Assembly: GCF_000473225.1 (NCBI RefSeq)
Contig: NZ_KI421509.1
Span: 3,529,321 to 3,593,320, forward strand
Direction: 5' to 3'
DNA: 64,000 nt
Source of the DNA: Sedimentitalea nanhaiensis DSM 24252
Lineage (GTDB): Bacteria; Pseudomonadota; Alphaproteobacteria; Rhodobacterales; Rhodobacteraceae
The notes beneath the pieces were generated by a model. It saw nothing but the letters and a program-made list of their open reading frames with translations. It was not told where the DNA came from and searched no databases. A program made the translations under genes and the position numbers. Positions 1 to 8,321 of the stretch are shown one piece after another. The stretch's first letter is position 1. Each line of letters starts with the position of its first letter.

Positions 1-828
1 AGCTATGAGGAAACGCCACAGACTCTGGTCGACCATATCCTGCGGGACCGGCGCTGGTGTCAGGGCAACCTGCAACACCTCAATCTGCTGTGGTCGCGGG
101 GCTTCCGTTCGATCAGCCGGTTTCATATGTTCCACGGCGCGGTGGGCTATCTGATGTCGCCGATCTGGTTTGCGCTGCTGGTGATGTGGGCCTTGATCGG
201 GGTGGCCGAGGACGCCAGCGTTCTGACCTATTTCAGCGAAACCAACCCGCTGATGCCGACCTGGCCGGAGATGACCGAGGCGCGGCATGTGCTGATCATC
301 GTGCTGATGTATGCCATGCTGTTGGCGCCGAAACTGTTGGGCATCGCCGCGTTGCCGCTGACGGGGTCGCGGTTCCGCGATTTTGGTGGCGGCTGGCGGT
401 TTGCGCTGTCGTTCTTGTCCGAAGTGCTGCTGTCGGTGCTGTATGCGCCGATCCTGATGGTACAACAGATGATCGCCGTGTTCCGCACCTGGCTGGGCTT
501 GCAGCACGGCTGGTCACCGCAGGCCCGCGAAGGCGGGCGATATGGCTTGGGCACGCTGATGAAATGCCATGCGCTGGAAACCCTGAGCGGAGTGGTGTTG
601 ACGAGCGGCATTGTGGCGGGGGTGGTCTCGCCCTGGTTATTGCCGATTGCCGTCAGCCTGATCTGCGCCGTGCCGCTGTCGGCCTTGAGCGGCCTGTCGA
701 TGGCGGGGGGCTGGATGGGCACCCGCGAAGTGTACCGCGAACCGCTGATTACGCGCGCGGCGCGGCATTACCGCAGCGAGTTGAAAGCCCGGCTTGATCG
801 GCGCGCGGCGGCGACCGCGGCGGAATAG
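1..828 (+). CDS. opgH: Glucans biosynthesis glucosyltransferase H, C-terminal part
   Basis: The reading frame is open from the first base and ends at TAG 826-828, so only the last 275 residues are present; the start lies outside the window. The first residues contain RDRRWCQGN, the Q/RxxRW-type motif of GT2 processive glucosyltransferases. A hydrophobic region with several membrane spans follows (about residues 43-70, 95-125, 135-160, 195-235), as in the OpgH C-terminus. The family is an inner membrane enzyme that polymerises UDP-glucose into the backbone of osmoregulated periplasmic glucans. The next gene is convergent and abuts the stop with no spacer. Recognition of OpgH is from family memory; the partner opgG is not in the window. 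Confidence 0.88.
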   Translation, partial: SYEETPQTLVDHILRDRRWCQGNLQHLNLLWSRGFRSISRFHMFHGAVGYLMSPIWFALLVMWALIGVAEDASVLTYFSETNPLMPTWPEMTEARHVLIIVLMYAMLLAPKLLGIAALPLTGSRFRDFGGGWRFALSFLSEVLLSVLYAPILMVQQMIAVFRTWLGLQHGWSPQAREGGRYGLGTLMKCHALETLSGVVLTSGIVAGVVSPWLLPIAVSLICAVPLSALSGLSMAGGWMGTREVYREPLITRAARHYRSELKARLDRRAAATAAE

Positions 829-1653
829 TCAATTTTTCAGCGGGGTCTCGAACCAGTCGAGCACCATGTCGGCCCAGCCCGGCGGAACCTGGTGCGCGCC
901 GGAAAACAACGCCAGTTCCAGCGCGCTGTCCTGGGTGCAGTCCTCCCATTTGCGGCGCCAGAACGGATCGGTCAGGGCGGTGCTGCTGGGTTTTTCATCG
1001 CCGCACAGATTGGTGGCGCGCCAGAGCTGAAGCCCGGCAAAGATGTCGCCCTGCTGATAGCGGCCCTCGCCCAGAAAACGACCCTCAAGCGGTACGGTGG
1101 CGTCGCGCCAGCCGTGGGTGTGAAACAGCCTGACCGGCCCGCCGCAACGCTCGGGTTGCGGTCGCCAGAAGCCGCCTGACACCGGGGCATAGGCGGCAAA
1201 TGTGTCAGGGGCGGTGCAGGCCAGATAGTTGACCATGAACCCGCCGGCGGAAAACCCGGCCAGCAGCACCCGCTTGGGGTTCAGATCAAAGCGGTCGGCG
1301 GCGTCGGCAACGACATCCTGCAGGAACCGGGTTTCGTCGCGGCCCTGCATTTCGGGCAGGAAATTCCAGCTGCGCCCCGGCCCTTTGCCAAAGATCCGGG
1401 CTCCGGTCGGGGCCAGCACGGCATAGCCCCGCCTGCGCAGGCTGTTCACCATGCCTGTGTTGCGCATCACGTTCGCCCCGTTGCTGCCCGCACCATGCAG
1501 GAATACGACGATTGGCGCGGACCCGGACTCCGGCAGCGCAATGTGGTATTCGCCGGCAGGCATCTTGCAGGCCGTCGGGGCGGAACCGCAGGCGGACTGT
1601 GCCGTGGACGCGATCACGCACAGGCCCAGTACAAGACCCAGGGCTCGGATCAC
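829..1653 (-). CDS. Secreted PHB depolymerase-like esterase (alpha/beta hydrolase)
   Basis: 274 aa with a signal peptide (hydrophobic residues about 3-20, followed by Cys). HGAGSNG at 53-59 forms the oxyanion region, GFSAGG at 133-138 carries the nucleophile Ser135, and a late His in the sequence GAHQVPPGW is the probable catalytic His. This is the LpqC/polyhydroxybutyrate depolymerase-like esterase family. Real substrates are not predictable; feruloyl esters or short polyesters are possible. It starts with GTG whose TGA overlap (GTGA) with the upstream rhodanese gene implies translational coupling. Its stop directly abuts the opgH stop on the other strand. Confidence 0.82.
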   Translation of the reverse strand: MIRALGLVLGLCVIASTAQSACGSAPTACKMPAGEYHIALPESGSAPIVVFLHGAGSNGANVMRNTGMVNSLRRRGYAVLAPTGARIFGKGPGRSWNFLPEMQGRDETRFLQDVVADAADRFDLNPKRVLLAGFSAGGFMVNYLACTAPDTFAAYAPVSGGFWRPQPERCGGPVRLFHTHGWRDATVPLEGRFLGEGRYQQGDIFAGLQLWRATNLCGDEKPSSTALTDPFWRRKWEDCTQDSALELALFSGAHQVPPGWADMVLDWFETPLKN

Positions 1654-2135
1654 TGCGCGTCTCCGGTATAGGGCTCCACCGGCAGGTTCGCGGCCAGCCA
1701 GCCGGGACCCGCGCTTGATCCCAACATGCCCTCGGGAACATCGACAACGTTAATAAAACCCGCCTGGCTGAGACGGTTGGCCAGCCGGGCCGAGCGTACC
1801 CCCCGCGCACAGATCAGGGCGATGGGCTTGGTCAAGTCGGTTCCGGCAGCCTTGATCAGGGCGGCGGTAAAATCGTCGCTGCGCATGTCGATCGGAAGTG
1901 CACCTTGGGGCAGGCCGGTGTCGCGCCACTCGTCCGGGCGGCGGATGTCAATCAGCAAAATATGCCCTGCCGAAGCCAGATCGTAGGCCTCGGAGACGCT
2001 GAATGCCTTGCCCGCATAATCCGGTGCCAGCCAGATTTCGCGATAGGCCAGCCCCCCTGTGACTAGGATCCCAAGCCCCACGAGCAGCACCGAGCGCCGG
2101 TCTGGCCGCGTTTCGTCTGTTTCGGTCTCTGGCAT
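1650..2135 (-). CDS. Membrane-anchored rhodanese-like protein
   Basis: 161 aa from the ATG at 2135. A longer reading frame exists upstream, but this start follows a GAC-rich purine patch (AGGA about 9 nt upstream) and gives a sensible protein. A short charged N-terminus is followed by one membrane segment (about residues 15-33) and a single rhodanese domain with the active-site loop CARGVRS (Cys109) and the entry motif LLIDIRRPDEW. The family moves sulfur from thiosulfate or persulfides onto acceptors; here the domain should face the periplasm, judging from the arginines before the anchor. It shares an operon with the esterase downstream (GTGA overlap). Confidence 0.85.
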   Translation of the reverse strand: MPETETDETRPDRRSVLLVGLGILVTGGLAYREIWLAPDYAGKAFSVSEAYDLASAGHILLIDIRRPDEWRDTGLPQGALPIDMRSDDFTAALIKAAGTDLTKPIALICARGVRSARLANRLSQAGFINVVDVPEGMLGSSAGPGWLAANLPVEPYTGDAQ

Positions 2136-2408
2136 CTGGTGTCCTGGGGGGTTCCATGGGGCCGGGTTTGCTCCCCACGAAACACCGTTTTGATCCGGTT
2201 TGCCAGAGGCACGCCCGATCAAGATCCCGTCAGCACAATTGCGCTGCTTGTCCTGAGCCGTCAATCGCCACCAGAATTGTGCAGGGCCAATGGGTTCCGG
2301 TGTACAAAGATGAAAAGTTTTTTTACAATTATCCGAATCGATAAAACAAGAACGGCCAGTGCCCCCTGATATTCATGGCTGCGGCTGTCGACAGGGTGGG
2401 GGCTTCGG

Positions 2409-2891
2409 GTGCGCGTAATCGGAACTGCTGTTGTTCTCGCTGGCCTGTGGCTGCTGATGTCGGGTGTTTACACCACGATGGTGGTCGGGCTGGGTGCCGT
2501 TTCTGTCGTGCTGGTGGTCTACGTGCTGCAACGCATGGATACAGTAGACGGTGACCGGGTCGAAATCCGGCTGAAGCCGCTGGCGTCGGTCGGATATTTT
2601 ATTTGGCTGTTGGCTGAAATCGCCAAGTCGAGCTGGTCCGTAACGCGGATTGTCCTGTCGCCGAAAATGCCAATCGTTCAACATCTGTTCTCGGTGCCTC
2701 ATACGCAGAAAACCGATCTGGGCCAGGTGATCTTTGCCAATTCGATCACGCTGACGCCGGGGACCCTGACGGTCGAAACCGATCTGGGTTATTTCCTAGT
2801 GCATGCGCTGGCCTATGCCCCCGAGGACATGGACGCCTTGGCGGACATGGACGGGCGGGTCAGTGCCATTGAACACCCGAAGGTGGCATGA
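2409..2891 (+). CDS. mnhE: Mrp/Mnh-type cation/H+ antiporter subunit E
   Basis: 160 aa, first gene of a nine-gene antiporter operon. Two or three hydrophobic segments occupy the first 75 residues. The family-typical stretch with NSITLTPGTLTVE follows (about residues 112-126), then a soluble acidic tail. The family subunit E is a small integral membrane part of a hetero-oligomeric Na+(K+)/H+ antiporter of the CPA3 type. The GTG start is preceded by GGGTGGGGG at about 7 nt. The gene overlaps mnhF as ATGA. The 270 bp upstream are divergent with the rhodanese gene and must hold the operon promoter, but I cannot place it. Confidence 0.9.
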   Translation: MRVIGTAVVLAGLWLLMSGVYTTMVVGLGAVSVVLVVYVLQRMDTVDGDRVEIRLKPLASVGYFIWLLAEIAKSSWSVTRIVLSPKMPIVQHLFSVPHTQKTDLGQVIFANSITLTPGTLTVETDLGYFLVHALAYAPEDMDALADMDGRVSAIEHPKVA

Positions 2892-3178
2892 TGTTCATTC
2901 TGGCTGTCATTGCCCTGTTCATTGCCATGGTACTGGTGCTGATTCGCCTGTTCGTGGGACCGTCGCTGTATGACCGGGTTCTGGCGCTGAACTCGTTCGG
3001 GACACACACGGTGCTGTTCATCGGCGTGGTCGGTTTTTTGAACGGCCGTCCCGACTTCCTGGACATAGCCCTGTTGTACGCCTTGATCAATTTTGTCGGG
3101 ACCATCGCGATCCTGAAATTTTTCCGTTACCGTGCCATTGGCGATGTGCGGCGCGATACGGCCGAAACGGATGGGTGA
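2888..3178 (+). CDS. mnhF: Mrp/Mnh-type antiporter subunit F
   Basis: 96 aa with three membrane segments (about 2-22, 36-52, 60-78). It has the conserved GPSLYDRVLALN motif after the first segment, characteristic of the MnhF/MrpF family. It is a small structural subunit of the cation/proton antiporter. The start overlaps the mnhE stop (ATGA), and a second in-frame-shifted ATG follows at once. Length matches the family norm of about 90-95 residues. Confidence 0.92.
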   Translation: MMFILAVIALFIAMVLVLIRLFVGPSLYDRVLALNSFGTHTVLFIGVVGFLNGRPDFLDIALLYALINFVGTIAILKFFRYRAIGDVRRDTAETDG

Positions 3179-3182
3179 GAAC

Positions 3183-3539
3183 ATGCAGGCAGTGATCGAT
3201 ATCCTGAGCTGGATCTTCATCATCGGCGGATCGTTCTTTGCGATCGTCGGGGCCGTCGGGCTGGTCCGGTTCCCGGACTTCTGGTCGCGGCTGCACGCGG
3301 TTTCGGTGACTGATAGCGCCGGGGTGATCCTGTTGATCGTTGGAATGGCATTGCAGGCCGGGCTGACCCTGGTGACCGTGAAGCTGTTGCTCATATTGGC
3401 CTTTCTGTTCATCACCGGCCCGACATCGACCCATGCGGTGGCCAATGCGGCGCTGGTGTCCGGCCTGAAACCCAGATCATCGGTGGACCGCGACGACGCC
3501 GACGCGGCCACACAGGACGACAAGGCAGGCCCGACATAG
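3183..3539 (+). CDS. mnhG: Mrp/Mnh-type antiporter subunit G
   Basis: 118 aa from the ATG at 3183. A longer frame exists, but GGTGAG lies 6-10 nt before this start and the mnhF stop is just upstream. Three hydrophobic segments are seen (about 5-26, 42-60, 63-85) with the MnhG motif GLVRFPDFWSRLHA. The C-terminal 30 residues are charged and probably cytoplasmic. The TAG stop at 3537-3539 overlaps the putative ATA start of the next gene. Confidence 0.92.
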   Translation: MQAVIDILSWIFIIGGSFFAIVGAVGLVRFPDFWSRLHAVSVTDSAGVILLIVGMALQAGLTLVTVKLLLILAFLFITGPTSTHAVANAALVSGLKPRSSVDRDDADAATQDDKAGPT

Positions 3540-4087
3540 AAACTTTTATCAATATCACCCTGTTCACCTTGCTGGTCGCGACGGCGCTGGCGGTTGTGCG
3601 CACGCAAAGCCTGTTTGCCACCGCCATGCTGTCGGGGGTGTTCAGCCTGTTGTCGGCGCTGTTGCTGGTGGTGCTGGATGCTGTCGATGTCGCCTTTACC
3701 GAGGCCGCCGTCGGGGCTGGAATTTCGACCGTTCTGATGCTGGGAACGCTGGCATTGACGCGTCGTTTTGAAAGCGCGCCGTCCCATTCGCCTGCGATTC
3801 CGCTGTTCGTGGTCCTGGTGACAGGTGCAACGCTGATCTATGGCACGCTGGATATGCCGAATTTCGGTTCGGCAACGGCGCCAGCGCAGGTACATGTGGC
3901 ACCCGAGTATCTCGAGCGCAGCGTGCATGAGATCGGCGTACCCAATATCGTGACTGCCATTCTTGCCAGTTATCGTGGCTTTGACACGCTGGGCGAGACG
4001 GCGGTGGTTTTCACCGCCGGGATCGGCGTGCTGTTGCTGCTCAGCGGGTTGCGTCGCCGTCGCCGGAACAAGAGAGAGGACGTCTGA
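3536..4087 (+). CDS. Antiporter subunit of MbhD/MbhE type (MrpA C-terminal part as a separate gene)
   Basis: Hydrophobic protein with the DUF4040/MbhD signature around DAVDVAFTEAAVGAG and the MbhE-like signature YRGFDTLGETAVVFTA near the end. In classical Mrp systems both regions form the C-terminus of the large subunit MrpA; here they are a free-standing protein of about 183 aa. No ATG, GTG or TTG fits near the expected N-terminus: the first canonical candidate is TTG at 3569, inside the first membrane segment. The frame is open to ATA at 3536, which overlaps the mnhG stop as ATAG and has AAGGCAGG 6 nt upstream, so I take ATA as the likely start. The stop overlaps mnhB (TGATG). Confidence 0.82.
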   Translation: METFINITLFTLLVATALAVVRTQSLFATAMLSGVFSLLSALLLVVLDAVDVAFTEAAVGAGISTVLMLGTLALTRRFESAPSHSPAIPLFVVLVTGATLIYGTLDMPNFGSATAPAQVHVAPEYLERSVHEIGVPNIVTAILASYRGFDTLGETAVVFTAGIGVLLLLSGLRRRRRNKREDV

Positions 4088-4527
4088 TGCGTCATCACCT
4101 GATCTTGCGCGTGATTACCAAGCTTCTGATCGGTTCGATCATGTTGTTCGCGCTGTATGTGCAGTTTCACGGCGACTATTCGCCCGGCGGGGGCTTTCAG
4201 GCCGGTGTGATCATGGCGGTGGCCTTTATCATTTACGGCGTGGTGTTCAGCCTCGACGAGGCACAGCGCGTGTTGCCGCCGTGGGTGGTTCACAAGATGG
4301 CGGCGCTGGGGGTTCTGATCTATGCCGCGACGGGTGTCTACAGCCTGTTCGTCGGATACGGCTTTCTGGATTATACTGCGCTCAGCCCGGATTACCCGGA
4401 AAAGGGCCAGCATTATGGGATTCTTCTGGTCGAATTGGGGGTTGGTGTTACCGTGACCGGGGTCATGGTGACAATCTACTATGCCTTCACCTCGCGGACC
4501 CCGATCATGGATGATGAGGCGTGGTGA
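4087..4527 (+). CDS. mnhB: Mrp/Mnh-type antiporter subunit B
   Basis: 146 aa with four predicted membrane segments. It has the MnhB hallmark HGDYSPGGGFQAGV at about 29-42, just after the first segment. The family subunit belongs to the CPA3 antiporter membrane arm. It is translationally coupled to its neighbours: TGATG with the preceding gene and a short overlap with mnhC at the 3' end. Confidence 0.93.
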   Translation: MRHHLILRVITKLLIGSIMLFALYVQFHGDYSPGGGFQAGVIMAVAFIIYGVVFSLDEAQRVLPPWVVHKMAALGVLIYAATGVYSLFVGYGFLDYTALSPDYPEKGQHYGILLVELGVGVTVTGVMVTIYYAFTSRTPIMDDEAW

Positions 4528-4964
4528 CGATGCAGGCAATCGATTGGGAGTTCGTAGTCGGCCACATAAATTACTGGCTGTTCATCGTGTTGATGATGAC
4601 CGGCTTTTATATCGTTGTGGCCAAGGGAAACCTGGTGAAGAAGATTGTTGGGCTGAACATCTTTCAGACCGCCGTTTTCATGTTGTACATCTCGATCGGC
4701 AAGGTCACGGGAGGCACTGCGCCGATTTTTCCGCTGGACATGAATGTTGATCCGGCAGTCGTGTACTCGAACCCGCTGCCCCACGTTCTGATCCTGACAG
4801 CCATTGTCGTTGGCATCGCCACGACCTCGCTGGGCTTGGCGCTGATTGTACGCATCCGCGAGGAATATGGCACCATCGAGGAAGACGAGATTCTAAAGAT
4901 TGAAAAGGAAATGGCTCTGCAGGATGTTCGCCAGCATAGTGAAGTGATCGGCGAGCGCGGCTGA
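4521..4964 (+). CDS. mnhC: Mrp/Mnh-type antiporter subunit C (NuoK-like)
   Basis: 147 aa with three membrane segments, homologous to NuoK of complex I. Motifs GLNIFQTAVFM and DPLPHVLILTAIVVG-like (here NPLPHVLILTAIVVGIA) are typical of MnhC. GTG codons at 4521 and 4524 and an ATG at 4530 are all possible starts; GAGG at 4515-4518 fits the GTG pair better, while ATG would give 144 residues. The C-terminal tail of about 35 residues is charged. The TGA overlaps the ATG of the next gene. Confidence 0.92.
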   Translation: MVTMQAIDWEFVVGHINYWLFIVLMMTGFYIVVAKGNLVKKIVGLNIFQTAVFMLYISIGKVTGGTAPIFPLDMNVDPAVVYSNPLPHVLILTAIVVGIATTSLGLALIVRIREEYGTIEEDEILKIEKEMALQDVRQHSEVIGERG

Positions 4965-6490
4965 TGGCTACGGAAACTGTTCTCCACACGGCGTTGACGC
5001 TGGTCGACCAATTGCCCGCGCTTCAGATTCTGGTCTCGTTCATCGCGGCCCCGCTGATTGTCGTTCTCGGAAGCCGTCGCCTGGCATGGCCGATTGCCTT
5101 TGCCGCCAGCGCGCTGTCACTGGTCATTGCCGCCATTTTGTTGAGCCAGGTTCTGGATGGCAGCATCATTTCCTATCGCATGGGGGGCTGGGCGCCGCCT
5201 TTGGGGATCGAATACCGGGTGGATGCAGCCAATGCCTTTGTGCTGTTCCTGGTCGCGGCCATCAGCACCGTGGTGCTGCCTTATGCCCGCACCAGTTTCA
5301 GCAAGGAAATCTCGACCCGGCATCACACCGCCTTCTATGCTGCCTATCTTCTGTGCTTCAGCGGGCTGTTGGGAGTGACCATCACCGGGGATGCGTTCAA
5401 CGTCTTTGTCTTCCTGGAAGTGTCGTCGCTGTCTACCTATGTGCTGATCGCCCAAGGGGCCGAGCGGGACAAACGGGCGCTGACGGCGGCCTACGACTAT
5501 CTGATCATGGGGACCGTCGGCGCGACCTTTTTCGTCATTGGCATCGGGTTTCTTTATATGGCGACGGGAACGCTGAACTTGGCGGATATCGCCGATCGGA
5601 TTGCCGAGCAGGGCAGCAACCGCACGATCCGCGCCGCCTTTGCCTTTATCGTTGTCGGGATCGGGCTGAAGGTGGCGATGTACCCGCTGCACAGGTGGCT
5701 GCCAAACGCCTATACATATGCGCCTTCGGCGGTAACCGCGTTTCTGGCGGCAACGGCGACCAAGGTTGCGGTCTATGTGATGCTGCGGTTCATCTTTTCG
5801 GTTTTCCAGCCAAATTTCCTGTTCGAATTCAATACGCTGGAATTTATCATCCTGCCCTTCGCGCTTATCGCCATGTTTGCTTGCAGTTTCGTGGCCATCT
5901 TTCAAAGCGATTTCAAGATGATGCTGGCCTTTTCAAGTGTGGCGCAAATTGGGTATATACTGCTGGGGATTTCGTTTCTGACGGAAACCGGTGTGACCGC
6001 AGCGGTTGCGCATCTGTTCAATCACGGCATCACCAAGGCGACGCTGTTCATGGCTGTCGGCGCTTATGTCTTCACCGCCAACGGATCCTATTACGATACG
6101 ATCCAGGGGCTGGGGCGGCGGATGCCGCTGACATCGGCAGCGGTGGTCGTCGGCGGGCTCAGCCTGATCGGCGTGCCGGGAACCGCCGGGTTCATCTCGA
6201 AATGGGTGCTGGTGCAGGGCGCGCTGGAAAAGGGCTGGTGGCCGGTGGCCATTCTGATCGTTGCGTCCAGCCTGTTGGCGGTGATCTATGTCTGGCGGGT
6301 GATTGAGGTGCTGTATATGCGCCCGACGCCAGAAAACTGCGAGGTGCGTGAAGCCCCCATGTCGATGGTGGTTCCCATGTGGATCGCGGCGTTGGCGTGT
6401 ATTTATTTCGGCCTGAACACGGACCTCACCCTGAGCGCGGCCCAGACCGCCGCACAGGGTCTGATGTCCGGTTCCGCCGGAATGCGATAG
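4964..6490 (+). CDS. mnhD: Mrp/Mnh-type antiporter subunit D (NuoL/M/N-like)
   Basis: 508 aa, about 14 membrane segments, a full-length member of the proton-conducting NuoL/M/N family. Visible hallmarks are FVFLEVSSLSTYVLIAQG (with the conserved Glu in segment 5), the Lys-bearing GLKVAMYPLHRWLPNAY, and HLFNHGITKATLFMAVG. Of the three paralogues in this operon it is closest to classical MnhD. It starts in a TGATG overlap with mnhC and is followed after 9 nt by the next paralogue. Confidence 0.92.
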   Translation: MATETVLHTALTLVDQLPALQILVSFIAAPLIVVLGSRRLAWPIAFAASALSLVIAAILLSQVLDGSIISYRMGGWAPPLGIEYRVDAANAFVLFLVAAISTVVLPYARTSFSKEISTRHHTAFYAAYLLCFSGLLGVTITGDAFNVFVFLEVSSLSTYVLIAQGAERDKRALTAAYDYLIMGTVGATFFVIGIGFLYMATGTLNLADIADRIAEQGSNRTIRAAFAFIVVGIGLKVAMYPLHRWLPNAYTYAPSAVTAFLAATATKVAVYVMLRFIFSVFQPNFLFEFNTLEFIILPFALIAMFACSFVAIFQSDFKMMLAFSSVAQIGYILLGISFLTETGVTAAVAHLFNHGITKATLFMAVGAYVFTANGSYYDTIQGLGRRMPLTSAAVVVGGLSLIGVPGTAGFISKWVLVQGALEKGWWPVAILIVASSLLAVIYVWRVIEVLYMRPTPENCEVREAPMSMVVPMWIAALACIYFGLNTDLTLSAAQTAAQGLMSGSAGMR

Positions 6491-6499
6491 GGGGTCGGC

Positions 6500-7984
6500 A
6501 TGGATACCAATACCGCCATTCTGGCCTGCATGCTGATCCCGGCCCTGGCGGCCATCGGCAATCTGGTGCTGCGCGATTCCCCCAACCTGCGGGATGGCAT
6601 GACGCTGGTTGCGGCGATCCTGACCTTTGGCAGCGTTCTGAACATCCTGTACAACGAAGGCAACGGCACCACCGAGCCCCTGGTCCTGTTCTCGGTGATG
6701 CCGGGACTGGATCTGGCGTTCAACGTCGAACCCCTGGGTCTGTTGTTTGCTATCGTTGCCAGCGGTTTGTGGATTGTCACGCATCTGTATGGCGTCGGCT
6801 ATATGCGCGGCAACAACGAGGATAACCACGCCCGGTTCTTCTGTTTCTTCTCGGTGGCGATCTCGACCACCATGGGTATCGCCTTTTCCGCCAATATGTT
6901 CACCCTGTTCTTGTTCTACGAGGCGCTGACCCTGTCCACCTTCCCGCTGGTCGCACACAAGGGCACGCCCGAGGCGACCGCAGGCGCGCGCACCTATCTG
7001 GGCATACTGATCGGTACGTCGATCGGTCTGCAACTGGTGGCGGTGATCTGGACCTGGACCATCACCGGCACGCTGGACTTCACCAAGGGCGGTATTCTTG
7101 AAGGGCACATCGCCGGGCCGATGGTAGCGGTGTTGCTGGCGCTCTATGCCTTTGGCGTCGGCAAGGCGGCGTTGATGCCGTTTCATCGCTGGCTGCCTGC
7201 CGCCATGGTGGCCCCGACGCCGGTGTCCGCGCTGCTGCACGCCGTCGCCGTGGTCAAGGCCGGGGTGTTCACCATGCTCAAGGTCGGGATCTATATTTTT
7301 GGTATCGATTTTCTGGCCGAAACCGGTGCGTCCGAGTGGCTGATGTGGCTGGCCGCGTTCAGCATCGTTGCCGCATCCATCGTCGCGATGACCAAGGATA
7401 ACCTTAAGGCGCGGCTGGCCTATTCCACCGTCAGCCAGCTGAGTTACATCACGCTGGGCATGGCGCTGGCGACGTCAATGGGGGTGCTGGGCGGCGGCAT
7501 GCATATTGCCATGCACGCGATGGGCAAGATCACGTTGTTCATGTGCGCAGGCTCGATCTATGTAGCGGTGCACAAGACGGAAATCAGCCAGATGACCGGA
7601 TTGGGTCGTGTTATGCCGATCACTTTTGGTGCGTTTCTGATTGGCGCGCTGTCAATCATCGGCCTGCCGCCTTTGGGTGGATCCTGGAGCAAATGGCTGC
7701 TGGTCATGGGCGCGGCGGATACCGGGCAGTGGGTGATGATCGTCGTATTGATGGTCAGCTCGCTGCTGAACGTGGCCTATCTGTTGTCCATCGTCGGGCG
7801 CGGGTTCTTTCTTCCGAACCCCGAGATCGCGGCCGGTGCCAAATCGGCGGAAGCCGGGGTTCTGGTTTGGCTGCCCCCGGCCCTGACCGCGTTTGGCTGC
7901 CTGGTGCTGTTCTTCTATGCAGGCGATATCCAGACCTTCCTGATGCCGCTGGTCGCAGAAACGGGGGTGAGCAATGGCCAATAA
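6500..7984 (+). CDS. Second NuoL/M-like proton-translocating antiporter subunit
   Basis: 494 aa, about 14 membrane segments. It has the NuoL/M signatures FLFYEALTLSTFPLVAHKG (Glu and Lys of the proton pathway), GKAALMPFHRWLPAAMVAPTPVSALLHA, and HAMGKITLFMCAGS. It differs clearly from the mnhD product before it. In position and features it may supply the role of the NuoL-like N-terminal half of MrpA, which is otherwise missing here; that is inference. GGGGG precedes the ATG by 6-10 nt. The 3' end overlaps the next small gene by 11 nt. Confidence 0.88.
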   Translation: MDTNTAILACMLIPALAAIGNLVLRDSPNLRDGMTLVAAILTFGSVLNILYNEGNGTTEPLVLFSVMPGLDLAFNVEPLGLLFAIVASGLWIVTHLYGVGYMRGNNEDNHARFFCFFSVAISTTMGIAFSANMFTLFLFYEALTLSTFPLVAHKGTPEATAGARTYLGILIGTSIGLQLVAVIWTWTITGTLDFTKGGILEGHIAGPMVAVLLALYAFGVGKAALMPFHRWLPAAMVAPTPVSALLHAVAVVKAGVFTMLKVGIYIFGIDFLAETGASEWLMWLAAFSIVAASIVAMTKDNLKARLAYSTVSQLSYITLGMALATSMGVLGGGMHIAMHAMGKITLFMCAGSIYVAVHKTEISQMTGLGRVMPITFGAFLIGALSIIGLPPLGGSWSKWLLVMGAADTGQWVMIVVLMVSSLLNVAYLLSIVGRGFFLPNPEIAAGAKSAEAGVLVWLPPALTAFGCLVLFFYAGDIQTFLMPLVAETGVSNGQ

Positions 7985-8321
7985 GAAACCCGACAACCCA
8001 GACAGATTTCCGCCTTTGGGGCGTGCGCTGTTGTGGGTCGATGGTCCCGGCAACGTGGACAAGATCGTTTATGCGCTGGCAGGCGTTTGCGTGGTGCTCT
8101 TTCTCGCCGATTTCACCTATAAAAAGCACCCGTATTTCACCGCTGAAGAAATTCCCGGATTTTACGGCATCTACGGTTTTGTCATGTTCTCCGCCCTGAT
8201 CCTGGTGGCCAAGACCCTGCGGTTCTTTATCAAACGACCCGAGAATTATTACGGCGACAAGGCGATCGACCGCGAGGAATACCCTGTGGATGAGTTGGAC
8301 GAGGTGGATTACGATGCTTGA
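7974..8321 (+). CDS. Small membrane protein of the antiporter operon, unknown function
   Basis: 115 aa. A hydrophilic N-terminus (rich in Lys, Pro and Asp) is followed by two membrane segments (about 30-47 and 60-80) and a charged tail with many Asp and Glu. I do not recognise a named domain. Placement between two NuoL/M-like subunits, with an 11-nt overlap on one side and 8 nt on the other, argues that it is a structural or assembly part of the same complex. GGGGTGAG lies just before the ATG. Confidence 0.8.
   Translation: MANKKPDNPDRFPPLGRALLWVDGPGNVDKIVYALAGVCVVLFLADFTYKKHPYFTAEEIPGFYGIYGFVMFSALILVAKTLRFFIKRPENYYGDKAIDREEYPVDELDEVDYDA

Noticed and set aside
2135..2264. N-terminal extension of the rhodanese protein
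   Set aside because: The extra 43 residues have no signal or family similarity, and a better start with a ribosome site exists at 2135.
2295..2360. Promoter for the antiporter operon at TTTACA (2322-2327)
   Set aside because: No acceptable -10 box 16-18 bp downstream, so it was not listed as a feature.
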